DNA of 64,000 nucleotides from Streptomyces sp. NBC_00234 (GCF_036195325.1 NZ_CP108101.1:5766001-5830000); one strand, 5' to 3'; positions 35,678 to 45,271 are shown, counted from the stretch's first letter. The notes: a model not told the origin generated them from the sequence alone. Numbers and translations are program-made.

Positions 35678-36684
35678 CGCACCCCGCAAAGGCAGCCGTC
35701 TTCGGAACCGGCTCATGGGGTACGGCCTTCGGCATGATCCTCGCCGACGCAGGCTGCGACGTGACCCTCTGGGGCCGTCGCGCGGAGGTCGCCGAGGCCA
35801 TCAACACGACCCGTACCAACCCGGACTATCTGCCGGGCATCGAACTCCCCGCCTCGGTCCGCGCCACCACCGACCCCGCGGAAGCCCTGCGCGGCGCCGA
35901 GTTCGCGGTTCTCGCCGTGCCCTCGCAGACCCTGCGCGCCAACCTCGCGCACTGGGCCCCGCACCTGGACGACGGCACCGTCCTCGTCTCGCTGATGAAG
36001 GGCGTCGAACTCGGCACCGCCAAGCGGATGAGCGAGGTCATCGCCGACGTCACGAAGGTCACCGCGGACCGCATCGCCGTCGTCACCGGACCCAACCTCG
36101 CCAAGGAGATCGCCGAGCGCCGCCCCGCCGCCGCCGTCGTCGCCTGCCAGGACGAAGCGGTGGCCCAGCGCCTCCAGGCCGCCTGCCACACCCCGTACTT
36201 CCGCCCGTACACCAACACCGACGTGGTCGGCTGCGAACTCGGCGGCGCCGTGAAGAACGTCATCGGCCTGGCGGTCGGCATCGCCGACGGCATGGGTCTC
36301 GGTGACAACGCCAAGGGCTCCCTCATCACCCGCGGCCTCGCCGAGACCACCCGCCTGGGCCTGGCCATGGGCGCGGACCCGCTCACCTTCTCCGGACTCG
36401 CGGGCCTCGGCGACCTGGTGGCGACCTGCTCGTCCCCGCTCTCGCGCAACCACACCTTCGGCACCAACCTCGGCCGCGGGATGACGCTCCAGGAGGCGAT
36501 CGCCGCCACCCGGCAGACCGCCGAGGGCGTCAAGTCCTGCGAGTCGGTGCTCGATCTGGCACGCCGGCACGGAGTCGACATGCCCATCACGGAGACCGTC
36601 GTCGGCATCGTCCACGAGGGCAAGCCGCCGGTGGTCGCGCTCAAGGAGCTGATGTCGCGCAGCGCCAAGCCCGAGCGGCACTGA
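35674..36684 (+). CDS. gpsA: Glycerol-3-phosphate dehydrogenase [NAD(P)+]
   Basis: A 336-residue soluble enzyme that reduces dihydroxyacetone phosphate to glycerol-3-phosphate for phospholipids. The Rossmann motif is AVFGTGSWGTAF (residues 8-19). Further motifs are GPNLAKEIAERRPAAAV, CELGGAVKNVIGLAVGIADG (catalytic Lys) and AGLGDLVATCSSPLSRN. The GTG start overlaps the plsC stop, and ddl follows 76 bp later. Confidence 0.95.
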   Translation: MTHPAKAAVFGTGSWGTAFGMILADAGCDVTLWGRRAEVAEAINTTRTNPDYLPGIELPASVRATTDPAEALRGAEFAVLAVPSQTLRANLAHWAPHLDDGTVLVSLMKGVELGTAKRMSEVIADVTKVTADRIAVVTGPNLAKEIAERRPAAAVVACQDEAVAQRLQAACHTPYFRPYTNTDVVGCELGGAVKNVIGLAVGIADGMGLGDNAKGSLITRGLAETTRLGLAMGADPLTFSGLAGLGDLVATCSSPLSRNHTFGTNLGRGMTLQEAIAATRQTAEGVKSCESVLDLARRHGVDMPITETVVGIVHEGKPPVVALKELMSRSAKPERH

Positions 36685-36760
36685 TCCGCTCCCGACGCGC
36701 CTCCCGCACGCTGTGCCTGCACTCCTCCCCACCGGGCCTGCAAGGTACGCTCATCGCGAT

Positions 36761-37933
36761 ATGAGCAGCGAGAACCTCCCCCAGAGCCCTGAGAGCCCCG
36801 AGAGCCCTGTGCAGGGCCGCAAGCCGCGGGTGGCCGTCGTGTTCGGCGGCCGAAGCTCCGAGCACGGCATCTCGGTCGTCACGGCCGGCGCCGTCATGAA
36901 GGCCATCGACCGGACCAAGTACGACGTCCTGCCGATCGGCATCACGACGGACGGCCGCTGGGCGCTCACCGCCGACGACCCCGCACGCATGGCCATCGCG
37001 GACCGCAAGGTGCCGAACGTGGACCAGCTCGCGGAGTCCGACCAGGGTGGTGTGGTGCTCTCCGTCGACCCCGGAAGCCGCGAAGTCGTCTACGCCGAAC
37101 CGGGCGCGGTCCCCAAAGCCCTCGGCGAGGTCGACGTCGTCTTCCCGGTGCTGCACGGCCCCTACGGCGAGGACGGCACGCTCCAGGGCCTCCTGGAGCT
37201 CTCCGGAGTGCCGTACGTGGGCGCCGGTGTCCTGGCCTCGGCCGTCGGTCAGGACAAGGAGTACATGAAGCGGGTGTTCACCTCCTTCGGACTGCCCGTC
37301 GGCCCGTACGAGGTGGTGCGCCCCCGTGAGTGGGACAACGACCGTCCCACCGCCCGCAAGCGCATCGTGGAGTTCGCCGGCGAGCACGGCTTCCCGCTCT
37401 TCATCAAGCCCGCCCGCGGCGGTTCCTCGATGGGCATCACCAAGGTCGACGACCTCGCCGGTCTCGACGAGGCGATCGAGGAGGCCCGCCGCCACGACCC
37501 CAAGTTCCTTGTGGAGTCGCTGCTGCGGGGCCGCGAGATCGAGTGCGGTGTGCTGGAGTTCGAGGACGGTCCGCGCGCCAGCGTGCCCGCGGAGATCCCC
37601 CCGGTCACCTCGCACGACTTCTACGACTTCGAGGCCAAGTACATCGATTCGGCGGCCGGGCTGGTGCCCGCTCCGCTCACCGAGGAGCAGACCGCGGAAG
37701 TCCGGCGGCTCGCCGTCGACGCCTTCGAGGCCGCCTCCTGCGAGGGCCTCGTGCGCGCCGACTTCTTCCTCACCGACGAGGGCGACTTCGTCATCAACGA
37801 GATCAACACGATGCCGGGCTTCACGCCGATCTCCATGTACCCGCGGATGTGGCAGGAGACCGGCGTGGACTACCAGGAACTGGTGGACCGGCTGATCCAG
37901 GCGGCGCTGAACCGGTCCACGGGCCTGCGCTGA
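36761..37933 (+). CDS. ddl: D-alanine-D-alanine ligase
   Basis: A 390-residue ATP-grasp ligase that joins two D-Ala for peptidoglycan precursors. VAVVFGGRSSEHGIS opens the N-terminal domain (residues 26-40). PVLHGPYGEDGTLQG and GVLASAVGQDKEYMKRVF follow, then the ATP-grasp KPARGGSSMGITKV and the C-terminal FVINEINTMPGFTPISMYP. The ATG begins a short Ser/Pro/Glu lead (MSSENLPQSPESPESP) before the core. It is the only D-Ala ligase in the window; no vancomycin-resistance genes are nearby. Confidence 0.95.
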   Translation: MSSENLPQSPESPESPVQGRKPRVAVVFGGRSSEHGISVVTAGAVMKAIDRTKYDVLPIGITTDGRWALTADDPARMAIADRKVPNVDQLAESDQGGVVLSVDPGSREVVYAEPGAVPKALGEVDVVFPVLHGPYGEDGTLQGLLELSGVPYVGAGVLASAVGQDKEYMKRVFTSFGLPVGPYEVVRPREWDNDRPTARKRIVEFAGEHGFPLFIKPARGGSSMGITKVDDLAGLDEAIEEARRHDPKFLVESLLRGREIECGVLEFEDGPRASVPAEIPPVTSHDFYDFEAKYIDSAAGLVPAPLTEEQTAEVRRLAVDAFEAASCEGLVRADFFLTDEGDFVINEINTMPGFTPISMYPRMWQETGVDYQELVDRLIQAALNRSTGLR

Positions 37934-37973
37934 CGACGCGAGCCCGTCGAGAAGGGTCCGTCCCGGTCAGGCA

Positions 37974-38462
37974 CTAGAGGCTGTCCGGGACGGTCTTCCT
38001 GACGGGCTCCGCGAACTCTGCCAGCGGGGTGACGTCGTGGGCGTACTCGACCGGGAGCGTCACCTCCACATAAGCCTTGCGGTACGTGGTGGTGAACCGC
38101 GGACCGGCGTCCTCCCGCTGCTCCAGCAGCCAGTTGACGCCGTCCGCTTCGATCCCCTCGGACTGGGCGTCCTCCATCTTCGCGGGTCGGGGGACGCCGC
38201 AGCGCAGTACGATCGCCCCGTCTCCCCATCCGGCCGTCAGGTCGGAAGCCGGCTCGGGATCGTTCCGGTCCAGACCGGCGATGGTCTCCGGCAGCTCCTC
38301 GTGCAGCGCTTCGCAGTACGCGGCGGCCTCCGAGGACGGTGTGGGAACCGTGATCGTCGCCCGGGCGTCGCTGGAGGAGCAGCCCGCCGCGGCCAGGACG
38401 ATCAGGGCAGCGGACGGAGCGAGGAACAGCGAACGGGGGAGCCGGCGGCCGGAGTACGTCAC
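37974..38462 (-). CDS. DUF3515 lipoprotein
   Basis: A 162-residue membrane-anchored lipoprotein. The signal peptide ends in a lipobox LAAAGC (Cys28). The exported domain matches DUF3515, with conserved CEALHEELPETI and CGVPRPAKM segments, two cysteines likely bonded, and a DGVNWLLEQ block. Function is unknown; the family is common in actinobacteria next to ddl and thiL. It is convergent with ddl. Confidence 0.88.
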   Translation of the reverse strand: MTYSGRRLPRSLFLAPSAALIVLAAAGCSSSDARATITVPTPSSEAAAYCEALHEELPETIAGLDRNDPEPASDLTAGWGDGAIVLRCGVPRPAKMEDAQSEGIEADGVNWLLEQREDAGPRFTTTYRKAYVEVTLPVEYAHDVTPLAEFAEPVRKTVPDSL

Positions 38463-38482
38463 CGGCCCAGCCTAGACGGGGG

Positions 38483-38716
38483 TCAGAGGTGGACGACCGG
38501 GCAGGTCAGTGTTCGTGTGATGCCGTCCACCTGCTGGACCTTGGCCACCACCATGCGGCCGAGTGCGTCGACGGTGTCGGCCTGTGCGCGCACGATCACG
38601 TCGTAGGGGCCTGTGACGTCCTCTGCCTGAATGACTCCCGGGATTTTCGCGATGGTCTCGGCGACTGTCGACGCCTTGCCCACCTCTGTCTGAATAAGGA
38701 TGTACGCCTGTACCAC
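38483..38716 (-). CDS. Stand-alone Lrp/AsnC ligand-binding (RAM) domain protein
   Basis: A 77-residue protein that is only the C-terminal RAM domain of Lrp/AsnC regulators (AYILIQTEVGKASTVAETI, then GVIQAEDVTGPYDVIV). It lacks any helix-turn-helix. Such stand-alone domains bind amino acids and form oligomers and may modulate full-length Lrp proteins. GTG 38716 is chosen because GGAGG lies four bases before it. It lies 20 bp upstream of the DUF3515 gene in the same direction and is probably its operon leader. Confidence 0.9.
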   Translation of the reverse strand: MVQAYILIQTEVGKASTVAETIAKIPGVIQAEDVTGPYDVIVRAQADTVDALGRMVVAKVQQVDGITRTLTCPVVHL

Positions 38717-39036
38717 GGAACCTCCAGGGCGGCCACGAGGATCATGTGGGGGAAAGGGACGCCACGTTATCGCGTCGCCGCGGGCCACGGGGAGACCTGG
38801 GGGCCGGATGACGCCCACAGCGTGGCGTACGGAAGACAGAAGTTGACGTATCTCTTGACGGTACCGACAGCAGTGACGGCACGCGACCGCAAGCCCACCG
38901 GTGCAGAAGGGGGACAGACATGCCAGTACGTCCCGGGGCAGGCTGCCTCCGGCGGCCGACGGCCCACGGCCCGGGCCTCGGTCCGCTGAAGCAGCCCGGA
39001 CAGGTGTCCGGTGCGATAAATGAGAGGTGAGACTCG
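38717..39036. other. Divergent region before thiL
   Basis: A 320-bp interval between divergent genes. I see no credible gene, no thiamine riboswitch and no long palindrome. The thiL Shine-Dalgarno (GAGAGGTGAG at 39019-39028) is at its right end. Confidence 0.45.
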
Positions 39037-40008
39037 GTGAAGGGAACCGTGGGCGAGTTGGGGGAGTTCGGGCTCATCAGAGAGCTCACTTCCCGGCTCA
39101 CCACCACTCCGGCGGTACGGCTCGGACCCGGCGACGACGCCGCGGTCGTGGCCGCTCCCGACCGCAGGGTCGTGGCCAGTAGCGACATCATGTTGGAGGG
39201 GCGGCACTTCCGCCGTGACTGGTCGACGGCGTACGACGTCGGCCGCAAGGCAGCCGCGCAGAACCTCGCCGACATCGCAGCCATGGGCGCCGTGCCCACC
39301 GCGCTGCTGCTCGGCCTGGTCGTGCCCGCCGAACTCCCGGTCACCTGGGCGGGCGAGCTGATGGACGGCATCCGTGACGAGTGCCAGGTCGCGGGCGCGG
39401 CCGTGGTCGGCGGCGACGTCGTCCGCGGCGACGCGATCACCATCGCGATCACCGCGCTCGGTGATCTGCGCAATCACGAGCCCGTCACCCGGGCCGGCGC
39501 CCGGCCCGGCGACGTCGTCGCCGTCACCGGCTGGCTCGGCTGGTCCGCCGCGGGCTTCGCCGTGCTCTCCCGGGGCTTCCGCTCACCGCGCGCCTTCGTC
39601 GAGGCCCACCGGCGCCCGGAACCGCCGTACCACGCGGGCCCCGCGGCGGCCGGGCTCGGAGCCACCGCCATGACGGACGTCAGCGACGGACTCGTGGCGG
39701 ACCTCGGGCACATCGCCGAGTCCAGCAAGGTCCGGATCGACCTGCGCTCCGGGCTCATCGACATCCCCTCGCAGATGTCCGACATCGGCCAGGCCGTCGG
39801 TGTCGACCCGCTGCAGTGGGTGCTGACCGGGGGAGAGGACCACGCGATCGTGGCCACGTTCCCGCCGGACGTGAAGCTTCCGGCCCGCTGGAAGGTGATC
39901 GGCGAGGTCCTCAACCCCTCGGCGCTGCCCCAGGTGACCGTCGACGGTGCGCCCTGGACCAGCAAGGGCGGCTGGGACCACTTCGGGGACATCGAGGACG
40001 CCCAGTAG
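39037..40008 (+). CDS. thiL: Thiamine-monophosphate kinase
   Basis: A 323-residue kinase that phosphorylates thiamine monophosphate to the active cofactor. The PurM/AIR-synthase-like fold shows GEFGLIRELTSRL, LGPGDDAAVV (metal-binding Asp pair), MLEGRHFRRDW, AAQNLADIAAMGAVPT and TDVSDGLVADLGHIAE. The GTG start is used. thiD begins 10 bp after the stop codon, so thiamine salvage steps are cotranscribed. Confidence 0.94.
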   Translation: MKGTVGELGEFGLIRELTSRLTTTPAVRLGPGDDAAVVAAPDRRVVASSDIMLEGRHFRRDWSTAYDVGRKAAAQNLADIAAMGAVPTALLLGLVVPAELPVTWAGELMDGIRDECQVAGAAVVGGDVVRGDAITIAITALGDLRNHEPVTRAGARPGDVVAVTGWLGWSAAGFAVLSRGFRSPRAFVEAHRRPEPPYHAGPAAAGLGATAMTDVSDGLVADLGHIAESSKVRIDLRSGLIDIPSQMSDIGQAVGVDPLQWVLTGGEDHAIVATFPPDVKLPARWKVIGEVLNPSALPQVTVDGAPWTSKGGWDHFGDIEDAQ

Positions 40009-40018
40009 ATTGCCGCGT

Positions 40019-40828
40019 ATGCCCATACGCACCGCTGTACCGCCTCGTGTCCTCACCGTCGCCGGGTCCGACTCCGGCGGCGGTGCGGGCATCCAGGCCG
40101 ACCTCAAGACGATGCTGGCCCTCGGAGTGCACGGCATGAGCGTGCTCACGGCCGTGACCGCGCAGAACTCGCTGGGGGTCCAGGGCGCCTGGGAGCTTCC
40201 GGTGGAGGCCGTCCGCGCCCAGTACCGCAGTGTCGTCGACGACATCGGGGTCCAGGCCGTCAAGACCGGAATGCTCTCCTCGGCCGCCCTCGTCGAGACG
40301 GTCGCCGCACTCCTCGCGGACACGGACGCCCCCGTGGTCGTCGACCCGGTCGGGGTCTCCAAGCACGGTGATTCGCTGCTCGCCGCCGAGGCGCTGGAAT
40401 CCGTACGGACGAAACTGCTGCCGGTCGCCACCGTGGCCACCCCGAACCTGGACGAGGTGGCGCAGCTCACCGGTATCACCGTCACCGACGAGTCCGGGAT
40501 GCGGCGGGCCGCCGCCGGGATTCTTGTCCACGGGCCGCGCTGGGTGGTGATCAAGGGCGGGCATCTGCCGGGCGAGGCCGTGGATCTGCTCACGGACGGC
40601 GACGAGGAGCACTGGCTGCGTGCTCCCCGGCACGACAACCGGCACACGCACGGCACGGGCTGCACCCTCGCCTCCGCCATCGCGTCCGGTCTGGCGGTGG
40701 GCAGGGACGTACCTACGGCCGTCCGGGCCGCGAAGGAGTACGTCACCGGGGCGATCGCGGCGGGCTTCCCGCTGGGCGGCGGGATCGGCCCGGTCGATCA
40801 CGGCTGGCTGACGCGTACGCAGGGCTGA
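40019..40828 (+). CDS. thiD: Hydroxymethylpyrimidine (phosphate) kinase
   Basis: A 269-residue ribokinase-fold enzyme that phosphorylates the pyrimidine half of thiamine. It has the N-terminal SDSGGGAGIQADLKTM, the HGMSVLTAVTAQNS substrate loop, the DPVGVSKHGDSLL block and the C-terminal anion hole HTHGTGCTLASAIAS with catalytic Asp replaced in the usual GTGC context by Cys next to Gly-Thr-Gly, as normal for ThiD. ATG 40019 gives the standard start; the unit ends at a clear terminator. Confidence 0.93.
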   Translation: MPIRTAVPPRVLTVAGSDSGGGAGIQADLKTMLALGVHGMSVLTAVTAQNSLGVQGAWELPVEAVRAQYRSVVDDIGVQAVKTGMLSSAALVETVAALLADTDAPVVVDPVGVSKHGDSLLAAEALESVRTKLLPVATVATPNLDEVAQLTGITVTDESGMRRAAAGILVHGPRWVVIKGGHLPGEAVDLLTDGDEEHWLRAPRHDNRHTHGTGCTLASAIASGLAVGRDVPTAVRAAKEYVTGAIAAGFPLGGGIGPVDHGWLTRTQG

Positions 40829-40849
40829 CCGGGCCCCACAGGGCACAGC

Positions 40850-40883
40850 AAAAGGCCGGTCCACCGAGGTGGACCGGCCTTTT
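40850..40883. terminator. Terminator between thiD and rpmB
   Basis: A 15-bp stem (AAAGGCCGGTCCACC and GGTGGACCGGCCTTT) with T/A-rich ends on both sides, between convergent genes. Confidence 0.8.
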
Positions 40884-40916
40884 GGGCAACCGGTAAGGCT
40901 GCGCTACGACGAAACG

Positions 40917-41102
40917 TCAGCGCGCGACCTTGCCGGCCTTGATGCACGAGGTGCAGACGTTGAGCCGCTTCGGCGTCCGCCCGACCACGGCACGCACGCG
41001 CTGGATGTTGGGATTCCAGCGACGAGACGTACGGCGGTGCGAGTGCGAAATGCTGTTGCCGAAGCTCGGCCCCTTGCCGCAAACGTCGCAGTTGGCAGCC
41101 AC
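40917..41102 (-). CDS. rpmB: 50S ribosomal protein L28, zinc-binding form
   Basis: A 61-residue ribosomal protein. It has the typical SHSHRRTSRRWNPNIQ core. Cysteine pairs CDVC near the start and CTSC near the end make this the zinc-binding (C+) form. Streptomyces usually carry C+ and C- L28 paralogues, with the C- form used under zinc limitation; only this one is in the window. The gene is divergent from the DAK2-domain gene. Confidence 0.95.
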   Translation of the reverse strand: MAANCDVCGKGPSFGNSISHSHRRTSRRWNPNIQRVRAVVGRTPKRLNVCTSCIKAGKVAR

Positions 41103-41361
41103 GGGTCACTCCAAAGACTTCAGATGCACTTACAGTGAATTCCGGCGCGCCGGATTCATTTGACTGAAGTGGCGGTACCGGAGGAATGGGCCCGACTCTC
41201 GCCGGGCAACCGAAGCAGCATACAACGGCTGCGTCGGAGATACGAAACTACCATGGCTTGCCCGGTCGCCCGCCCCGCCCCTGTCCCCGCCGGAGCCTCC
41301 GCCCGGGGGCTACTCTGCGGAGCAACCCGCTGCCGACGGCCGCTTCAAGGAGGACCATCAG

Positions 41362-42981
41362 GTGCCGCAGCTCCCCGACGATCTGGACGCCGTCGCGGTG
41401 CGCACCTGGTGCTCACTGGCACTGGAGGCACTGGGCCGGGAGCGCGAGGAGATCGACGCGATCAACGTCTATCCCGTCGCCGACGGGGACACCGGCACCA
41501 ATCTCTATCTGACCGTGGAATCCGCCGCAGCGGCCGTGGAAGCGGTCTTCGCCGCCCATGAGACCGGTTCCTCCGTGGCCGGCCGGGCCGATGCCGTACG
41601 GGCCATGGCGCACGGTGCTCTGATCGGCGCCCGCGGGAACTCCGGCACCATCCTGGCGCAGCTGCTGCGCGGCATGGCCGGGGTACTGGCCGAGAGCGGT
41701 GACGCGGAACACCTGCGCGCGGCACTCACCAGGGCCGCCGCGGCAGCCAGGCAGGCCGTCGCCCATCCCGTCGAAGGGACGGTGCTGACCGTTGCCACCG
41801 CGGCGGCCGAGGCGGCGGAACGCACGGACGGGGCCGAGGGCCTCACGGCAGTGGTGGACGCGGCGTACCAGGGCGCGCGCATCGCACTCGCCGCCACCCC
41901 CGGACAGCTCGCCGTCCTCGGACAGGCGGGGGTCGTGGACGCGGGCGGACGGGGCCTGGTCGCCGTACTCGGCGCACTGCTGGAGGCCGTCTCCGGGCAG
42001 GCGCCGGAGCGGACGTCGTGGGCGGTGCCCGAGGTGCTGCCCAGGCCGGTGGACGACTGCGCGGCCGACGAGGACGGTCCGGCCTTCGAGGTGATCTACC
42101 TGCTGGAGGCCCGCGACGAGGCCGTCGACCGGCTGCGGACCCGGCTGGACGGACTCGGCGACTCCCTGGTCGTGGTGGGCGGCGACGGACTGTGGAACGT
42201 CCACGTCCATGTCGACGACGCCGGCGCCGCCGTGGAGGCCGGGGTCGAGGCCGGACGGCCGTACCGCATCCGCATCACCCACTTCGGCGCCGACCGGGTC
42301 CACGCCCACGCCGAGCCCGCCCAGCGCGGAGTCGTCGTGGTGGTCCCCGGCGACGGGCTCGCCGGGCTGTGCACGGAGGCGGGGGCGACCACCGTGCTCG
42401 CGCGGCCCGGAGAGCCGCCCGCCAGCGGCGAACTGGTCGACGCGATCCGCCGGGCGCACGCCCGCGAAGTGGTCCTCCTGCCCAACGACGCGATGCTGCG
42501 CCACACCGCCGGTGCCGCCGCAGAACAGGCCCGCGCCGAGGGCGTCCGGGTCGCCCTGATCCCCACCCGCGCTGCCGTCCAGGGCCTCGCGGCGCTCGCC
42601 GTCCACGAACCGGACCGCGGCTTCGACGAGGACGTGGTGGCCATGACCGCCGCCGCCGGCGCCACCCGGTACGCCGAACTCGCCGTCGCCGAACGGCAGT
42701 CGTGGACCATGGCGGGCATCTGCCAGGCCGGTGACATCCTCGGCCTGATCGACGGGGACGTCGCCGTCATCGGCGCCGACGTGCCCGCGACGGCCCGCAC
42801 CGTCCTGGACCGGATGCTCGCGGCGGGCGGCGAACTCGTCACGCTGGTGCTGGGCGAGGACGTGCCGGACGCGCTGGCCGACGCGCTGGCGGAGCACGTA
42901 CGAGAGGGGTATCTCGCCGTGGACACGGTGGTCTACCGGGGCGGCCGTCAGGTGGCACCACTCCTGATCGGCGTCGAGTAG
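41362..42981 (+). CDS. DAK2 (DhaL-like) domain protein
   Basis: A 539-residue protein. The N-terminal 200 residues form a DhaL/DAK2 ATP-binding domain (NVYPVADGDTGTNLYLTVE, then GARGNSGTILAQLLRG, with the conserved Asp metal ligands). The C-terminal 350 residues match the FakA-type middle and C-terminal domains (for example VVVGGDGLWNVHVHVDD and VLLPNDAML). In Firmicutes, FakA with a DegV-like FakB phosphorylates host fatty acids. No degV gene is adjacent here, so that role is only suggested. The GTG start has a perfect AAGGAGG. It lies 58 bp before recG. Confidence 0.88.
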   Translation: MPQLPDDLDAVAVRTWCSLALEALGREREEIDAINVYPVADGDTGTNLYLTVESAAAAVEAVFAAHETGSSVAGRADAVRAMAHGALIGARGNSGTILAQLLRGMAGVLAESGDAEHLRAALTRAAAAARQAVAHPVEGTVLTVATAAAEAAERTDGAEGLTAVVDAAYQGARIALAATPGQLAVLGQAGVVDAGGRGLVAVLGALLEAVSGQAPERTSWAVPEVLPRPVDDCAADEDGPAFEVIYLLEARDEAVDRLRTRLDGLGDSLVVVGGDGLWNVHVHVDDAGAAVEAGVEAGRPYRIRITHFGADRVHAHAEPAQRGVVVVVPGDGLAGLCTEAGATTVLARPGEPPASGELVDAIRRAHAREVVLLPNDAMLRHTAGAAAEQARAEGVRVALIPTRAAVQGLAALAVHEPDRGFDEDVVAMTAAAGATRYAELAVAERQSWTMAGICQAGDILGLIDGDVAVIGADVPATARTVLDRMLAAGGELVTLVLGEDVPDALADALAEHVREGYLAVDTVVYRGGRQVAPLLIGVE

Positions 42982-43039
42982 GGGTCCGTCGGCCCGCCCT
43001 GGGGCGCCCGCCGGACATTTGTCAGTGGCGTGGTGTGCA

Positions 43040-45271
43040 ATGGATCGCGTGTCTTCGTTCGATGAACCCCTGAAGAAGCTGCTCGGCGGAGCCACCGCGA
43101 AGGTGATGGCCGAACACCTCGACCTGCACACGGTCGGTGATCTGCTCCACCACTACCCGCGGCGGTACGAGGAGCGCGGCCAGCTCACGGCGCTGTCCGA
43201 CCTCCCTCTGGACGAGCACGTGACCGTCGTCGCACAGGTCGCCGACGCGCGGATCATGGTGTTCAACAACGGCCGGGGCAAGCGCCTCGAAGTGACCCTC
43301 ACCGACGGCAGCGGCCGGCTCCAGCTGGTCTTCTTCGGCCACGGCGTCCACAAGCCGCACAAGGACCTGCTGCCCGGCCGGCGGGCGATGTTCGCGGGCA
43401 AGGTCTCCGTGTTCAACCGGAAGATGCAGCTCGCACACCCCACGTACCAACTGCTCGACGCCGACCCGGCCGAGGCCACGGAGGCGGTCGACGCCTTCGC
43501 CGGGAAGCTGCTGCCGATCTATCCGGCCTGCAAGCAGCTCGACTCCTGGCGGATCGCCAAGGCCGTCGACACGGTGCTGCCCAGCGCGCAGGACGCCGTC
43601 GACCCGCTGCCGCCCACCCTGCGGGAGGGGCGTGGCTTCACGGCCCTGCCCGAGGCCCTCGTCAAGATCCACCGCCCGCAGACCAGGGCCGACATCGCGG
43701 ACGCCAGGGACCGGCTGAAGTGGGACGAGGCGTTCGTCCTCCAGGTGGCGCTGGCCCGCCGCCGCTATGCCGACACCCAACTCCCGGCGGTGGCCCGCAG
43801 ATCCGTGCAGGACGGCCTGCTCGACGCGTTCGACGCGAAGCTGCCGTTCACCCTCACCGAAGGCCAGGAGAAGGTCTCCGCGGAGATCTTCGGCGACCTG
43901 GCGACCGAACACCCGATGCACCGCCTCCTCCAGGGCGAGGTCGGCTCGGGCAAGACGATGGTCGCCCTGCGCGCCATGCTCGGCGTCGTCGACGCGGGCG
44001 GGCAGGCCGCCATGCTCGCGCCCACCGAGGTGCTCGCCCAGCAGCACCACCGCTCCATCACCGAGATGATGGGCGAGCTCGCCGAAGGCGGCATGCTCGG
44101 GGGCTCGGATCTGGGCACCAAGGTCGTGCTGCTCACCGGGTCCATGGGCGTCCCGGCCCGCCGCCAGGCCCTGCTCGACCTGGTCACGGGCGAGGCCGGC
44201 ATCGTGATCGGCACGCACGCGCTGATCGAGGACAAGGTGCAGTTCCACGACCTGGGCCTGGTCGTCGTGGACGAGCAGCACCGCTTCGGCGTGGAGCAGC
44301 GCGACGCCCTGCGCTCGAAGGGCAAGCAGCCGCCCCATCTGCTCGTCATGACCGCCACCCCCATTCCCCGTACGGTCGCGATGACGGTCTTCGGTGACCT
44401 GGAGACCTCCGTACTGGACCAGCTCCCCGCGGGCCGTTCGCCGATCGCCAGTCATGTCGTCCCCGCCAAGGACAAGCCGCACTTCCTCAGCCGCGCCTGG
44501 GAACGGGTCCGCGAGGAGGTCGAGAACGGCCACCAGGCGTACGTCGTCTGTCCCCGCATCGGGGACGACGCCGACGAGGCGGCGGAGAAGAAGGGCAAGA
44601 AGGGGAAGAAGGGGGAGGACGCCAAGGGCGCGGCCCCCGAGGACGAGGGGGAGAAGCGGCCCCCGCTCGCCGTGCTGGAGATCACCGAGCAACTGCGCAA
44701 GGGGGCGCTCGCCGGGCTGCGGATCGAGGTGCTGCACGGCAGGATGCACCCCGACGACAAGGACGACGTGATGCGCCGCTTCGCCGCGGGGCAGGTCGAC
44801 GTCCTGGTCGCCACGACCGTCATCGAGGTCGGGGTGAACGTCCCCAACGCCACCGCGATGGTGATCATGGACGCGGACCGCTTCGGCGTATCCCAGCTCC
44901 ACCAGCTGCGCGGCCGTGTCGGCCGTGGCTCCGCGCCCGGTCTCTGCCTGCTGGTCAGCGAGGCCCACGAGGCGAGTCCCGCGCGGGCCCGGCTCTCCGC
45001 GGTCGCCGCCACCCTCGACGGCTTCGAACTCTCCCGGATCGACCTGGAGCAGCGCCGCGAGGGCGATGTGCTCGGCCAGGCCCAGTCCGGCGTCCGCTCC
45101 TCCCTGCGGGTGCTCAGCGTCATCGACGACGAGGAGGTCATCGCCGCCGCCCGCGAGGAGGCCGCCGTCGTCGTCGCCGCCGACCCGGACCTGGAGCACC
45201 TGCCGGAGCTGCGTACGGCTCTGGACGCGCTCCTGGACAAGGAGCGGGAGGAGTATCTCGACAAGGGGTGA
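43040..45271 (+). CDS. recG: ATP-dependent DNA helicase RecG
   Basis: A 743-residue helicase that remodels stalled forks and Holliday junctions. An N-terminal OB wedge domain comes first (residues 60-160, DEHVTVVAQVADARI). Helicase motifs follow: motif I GEVGSGKTMVAL, Ia LAPTEVLAQQHH, motif II DEQHRFG (DEQH), motif III MTATPIPRT, and motifs V-VI VATTVIEVGVNVPNA and QLRGRVGRG. A charged Lys/Glu/Gly insertion sits at about residues 510-545. ATG 43040 is used, but GTG 43049 is close and no strong Shine-Dalgarno decides. rsmD follows 90 bp later. Confidence 0.95.
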   Translation: MDRVSSFDEPLKKLLGGATAKVMAEHLDLHTVGDLLHHYPRRYEERGQLTALSDLPLDEHVTVVAQVADARIMVFNNGRGKRLEVTLTDGSGRLQLVFFGHGVHKPHKDLLPGRRAMFAGKVSVFNRKMQLAHPTYQLLDADPAEATEAVDAFAGKLLPIYPACKQLDSWRIAKAVDTVLPSAQDAVDPLPPTLREGRGFTALPEALVKIHRPQTRADIADARDRLKWDEAFVLQVALARRRYADTQLPAVARRSVQDGLLDAFDAKLPFTLTEGQEKVSAEIFGDLATEHPMHRLLQGEVGSGKTMVALRAMLGVVDAGGQAAMLAPTEVLAQQHHRSITEMMGELAEGGMLGGSDLGTKVVLLTGSMGVPARRQALLDLVTGEAGIVIGTHALIEDKVQFHDLGLVVVDEQHRFGVEQRDALRSKGKQPPHLLVMTATPIPRTVAMTVFGDLETSVLDQLPAGRSPIASHVVPAKDKPHFLSRAWERVREEVENGHQAYVVCPRIGDDADEAAEKKGKKGKKGEDAKGAAPEDEGEKRPPLAVLEITEQLRKGALAGLRIEVLHGRMHPDDKDDVMRRFAAGQVDVLVATTVIEVGVNVPNATAMVIMDADRFGVSQLHQLRGRVGRGSAPGLCLLVSEAHEASPARARLSAVAATLDGFELSRIDLEQRREGDVLGQAQSGVRSSLRVLSVIDDEEVIAAAREEAAVVVAADPDLEHLPELRTALDALLDKEREEYLDKG

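Noticed and set aside
38717..39036. Thiamine (TPP) riboswitch before thiL-thiD
   Set aside because: No THI-box-like CTGAGA pattern or paired helices were found; thiL and thiD are salvage/kinase genes that often lack the switch.
43019..43039. recG start at the upstream GTG/ATG-like codon
   Set aside because: It would add seven residues without a Shine-Dalgarno; the conserved protein begins at or after ATG 43040.
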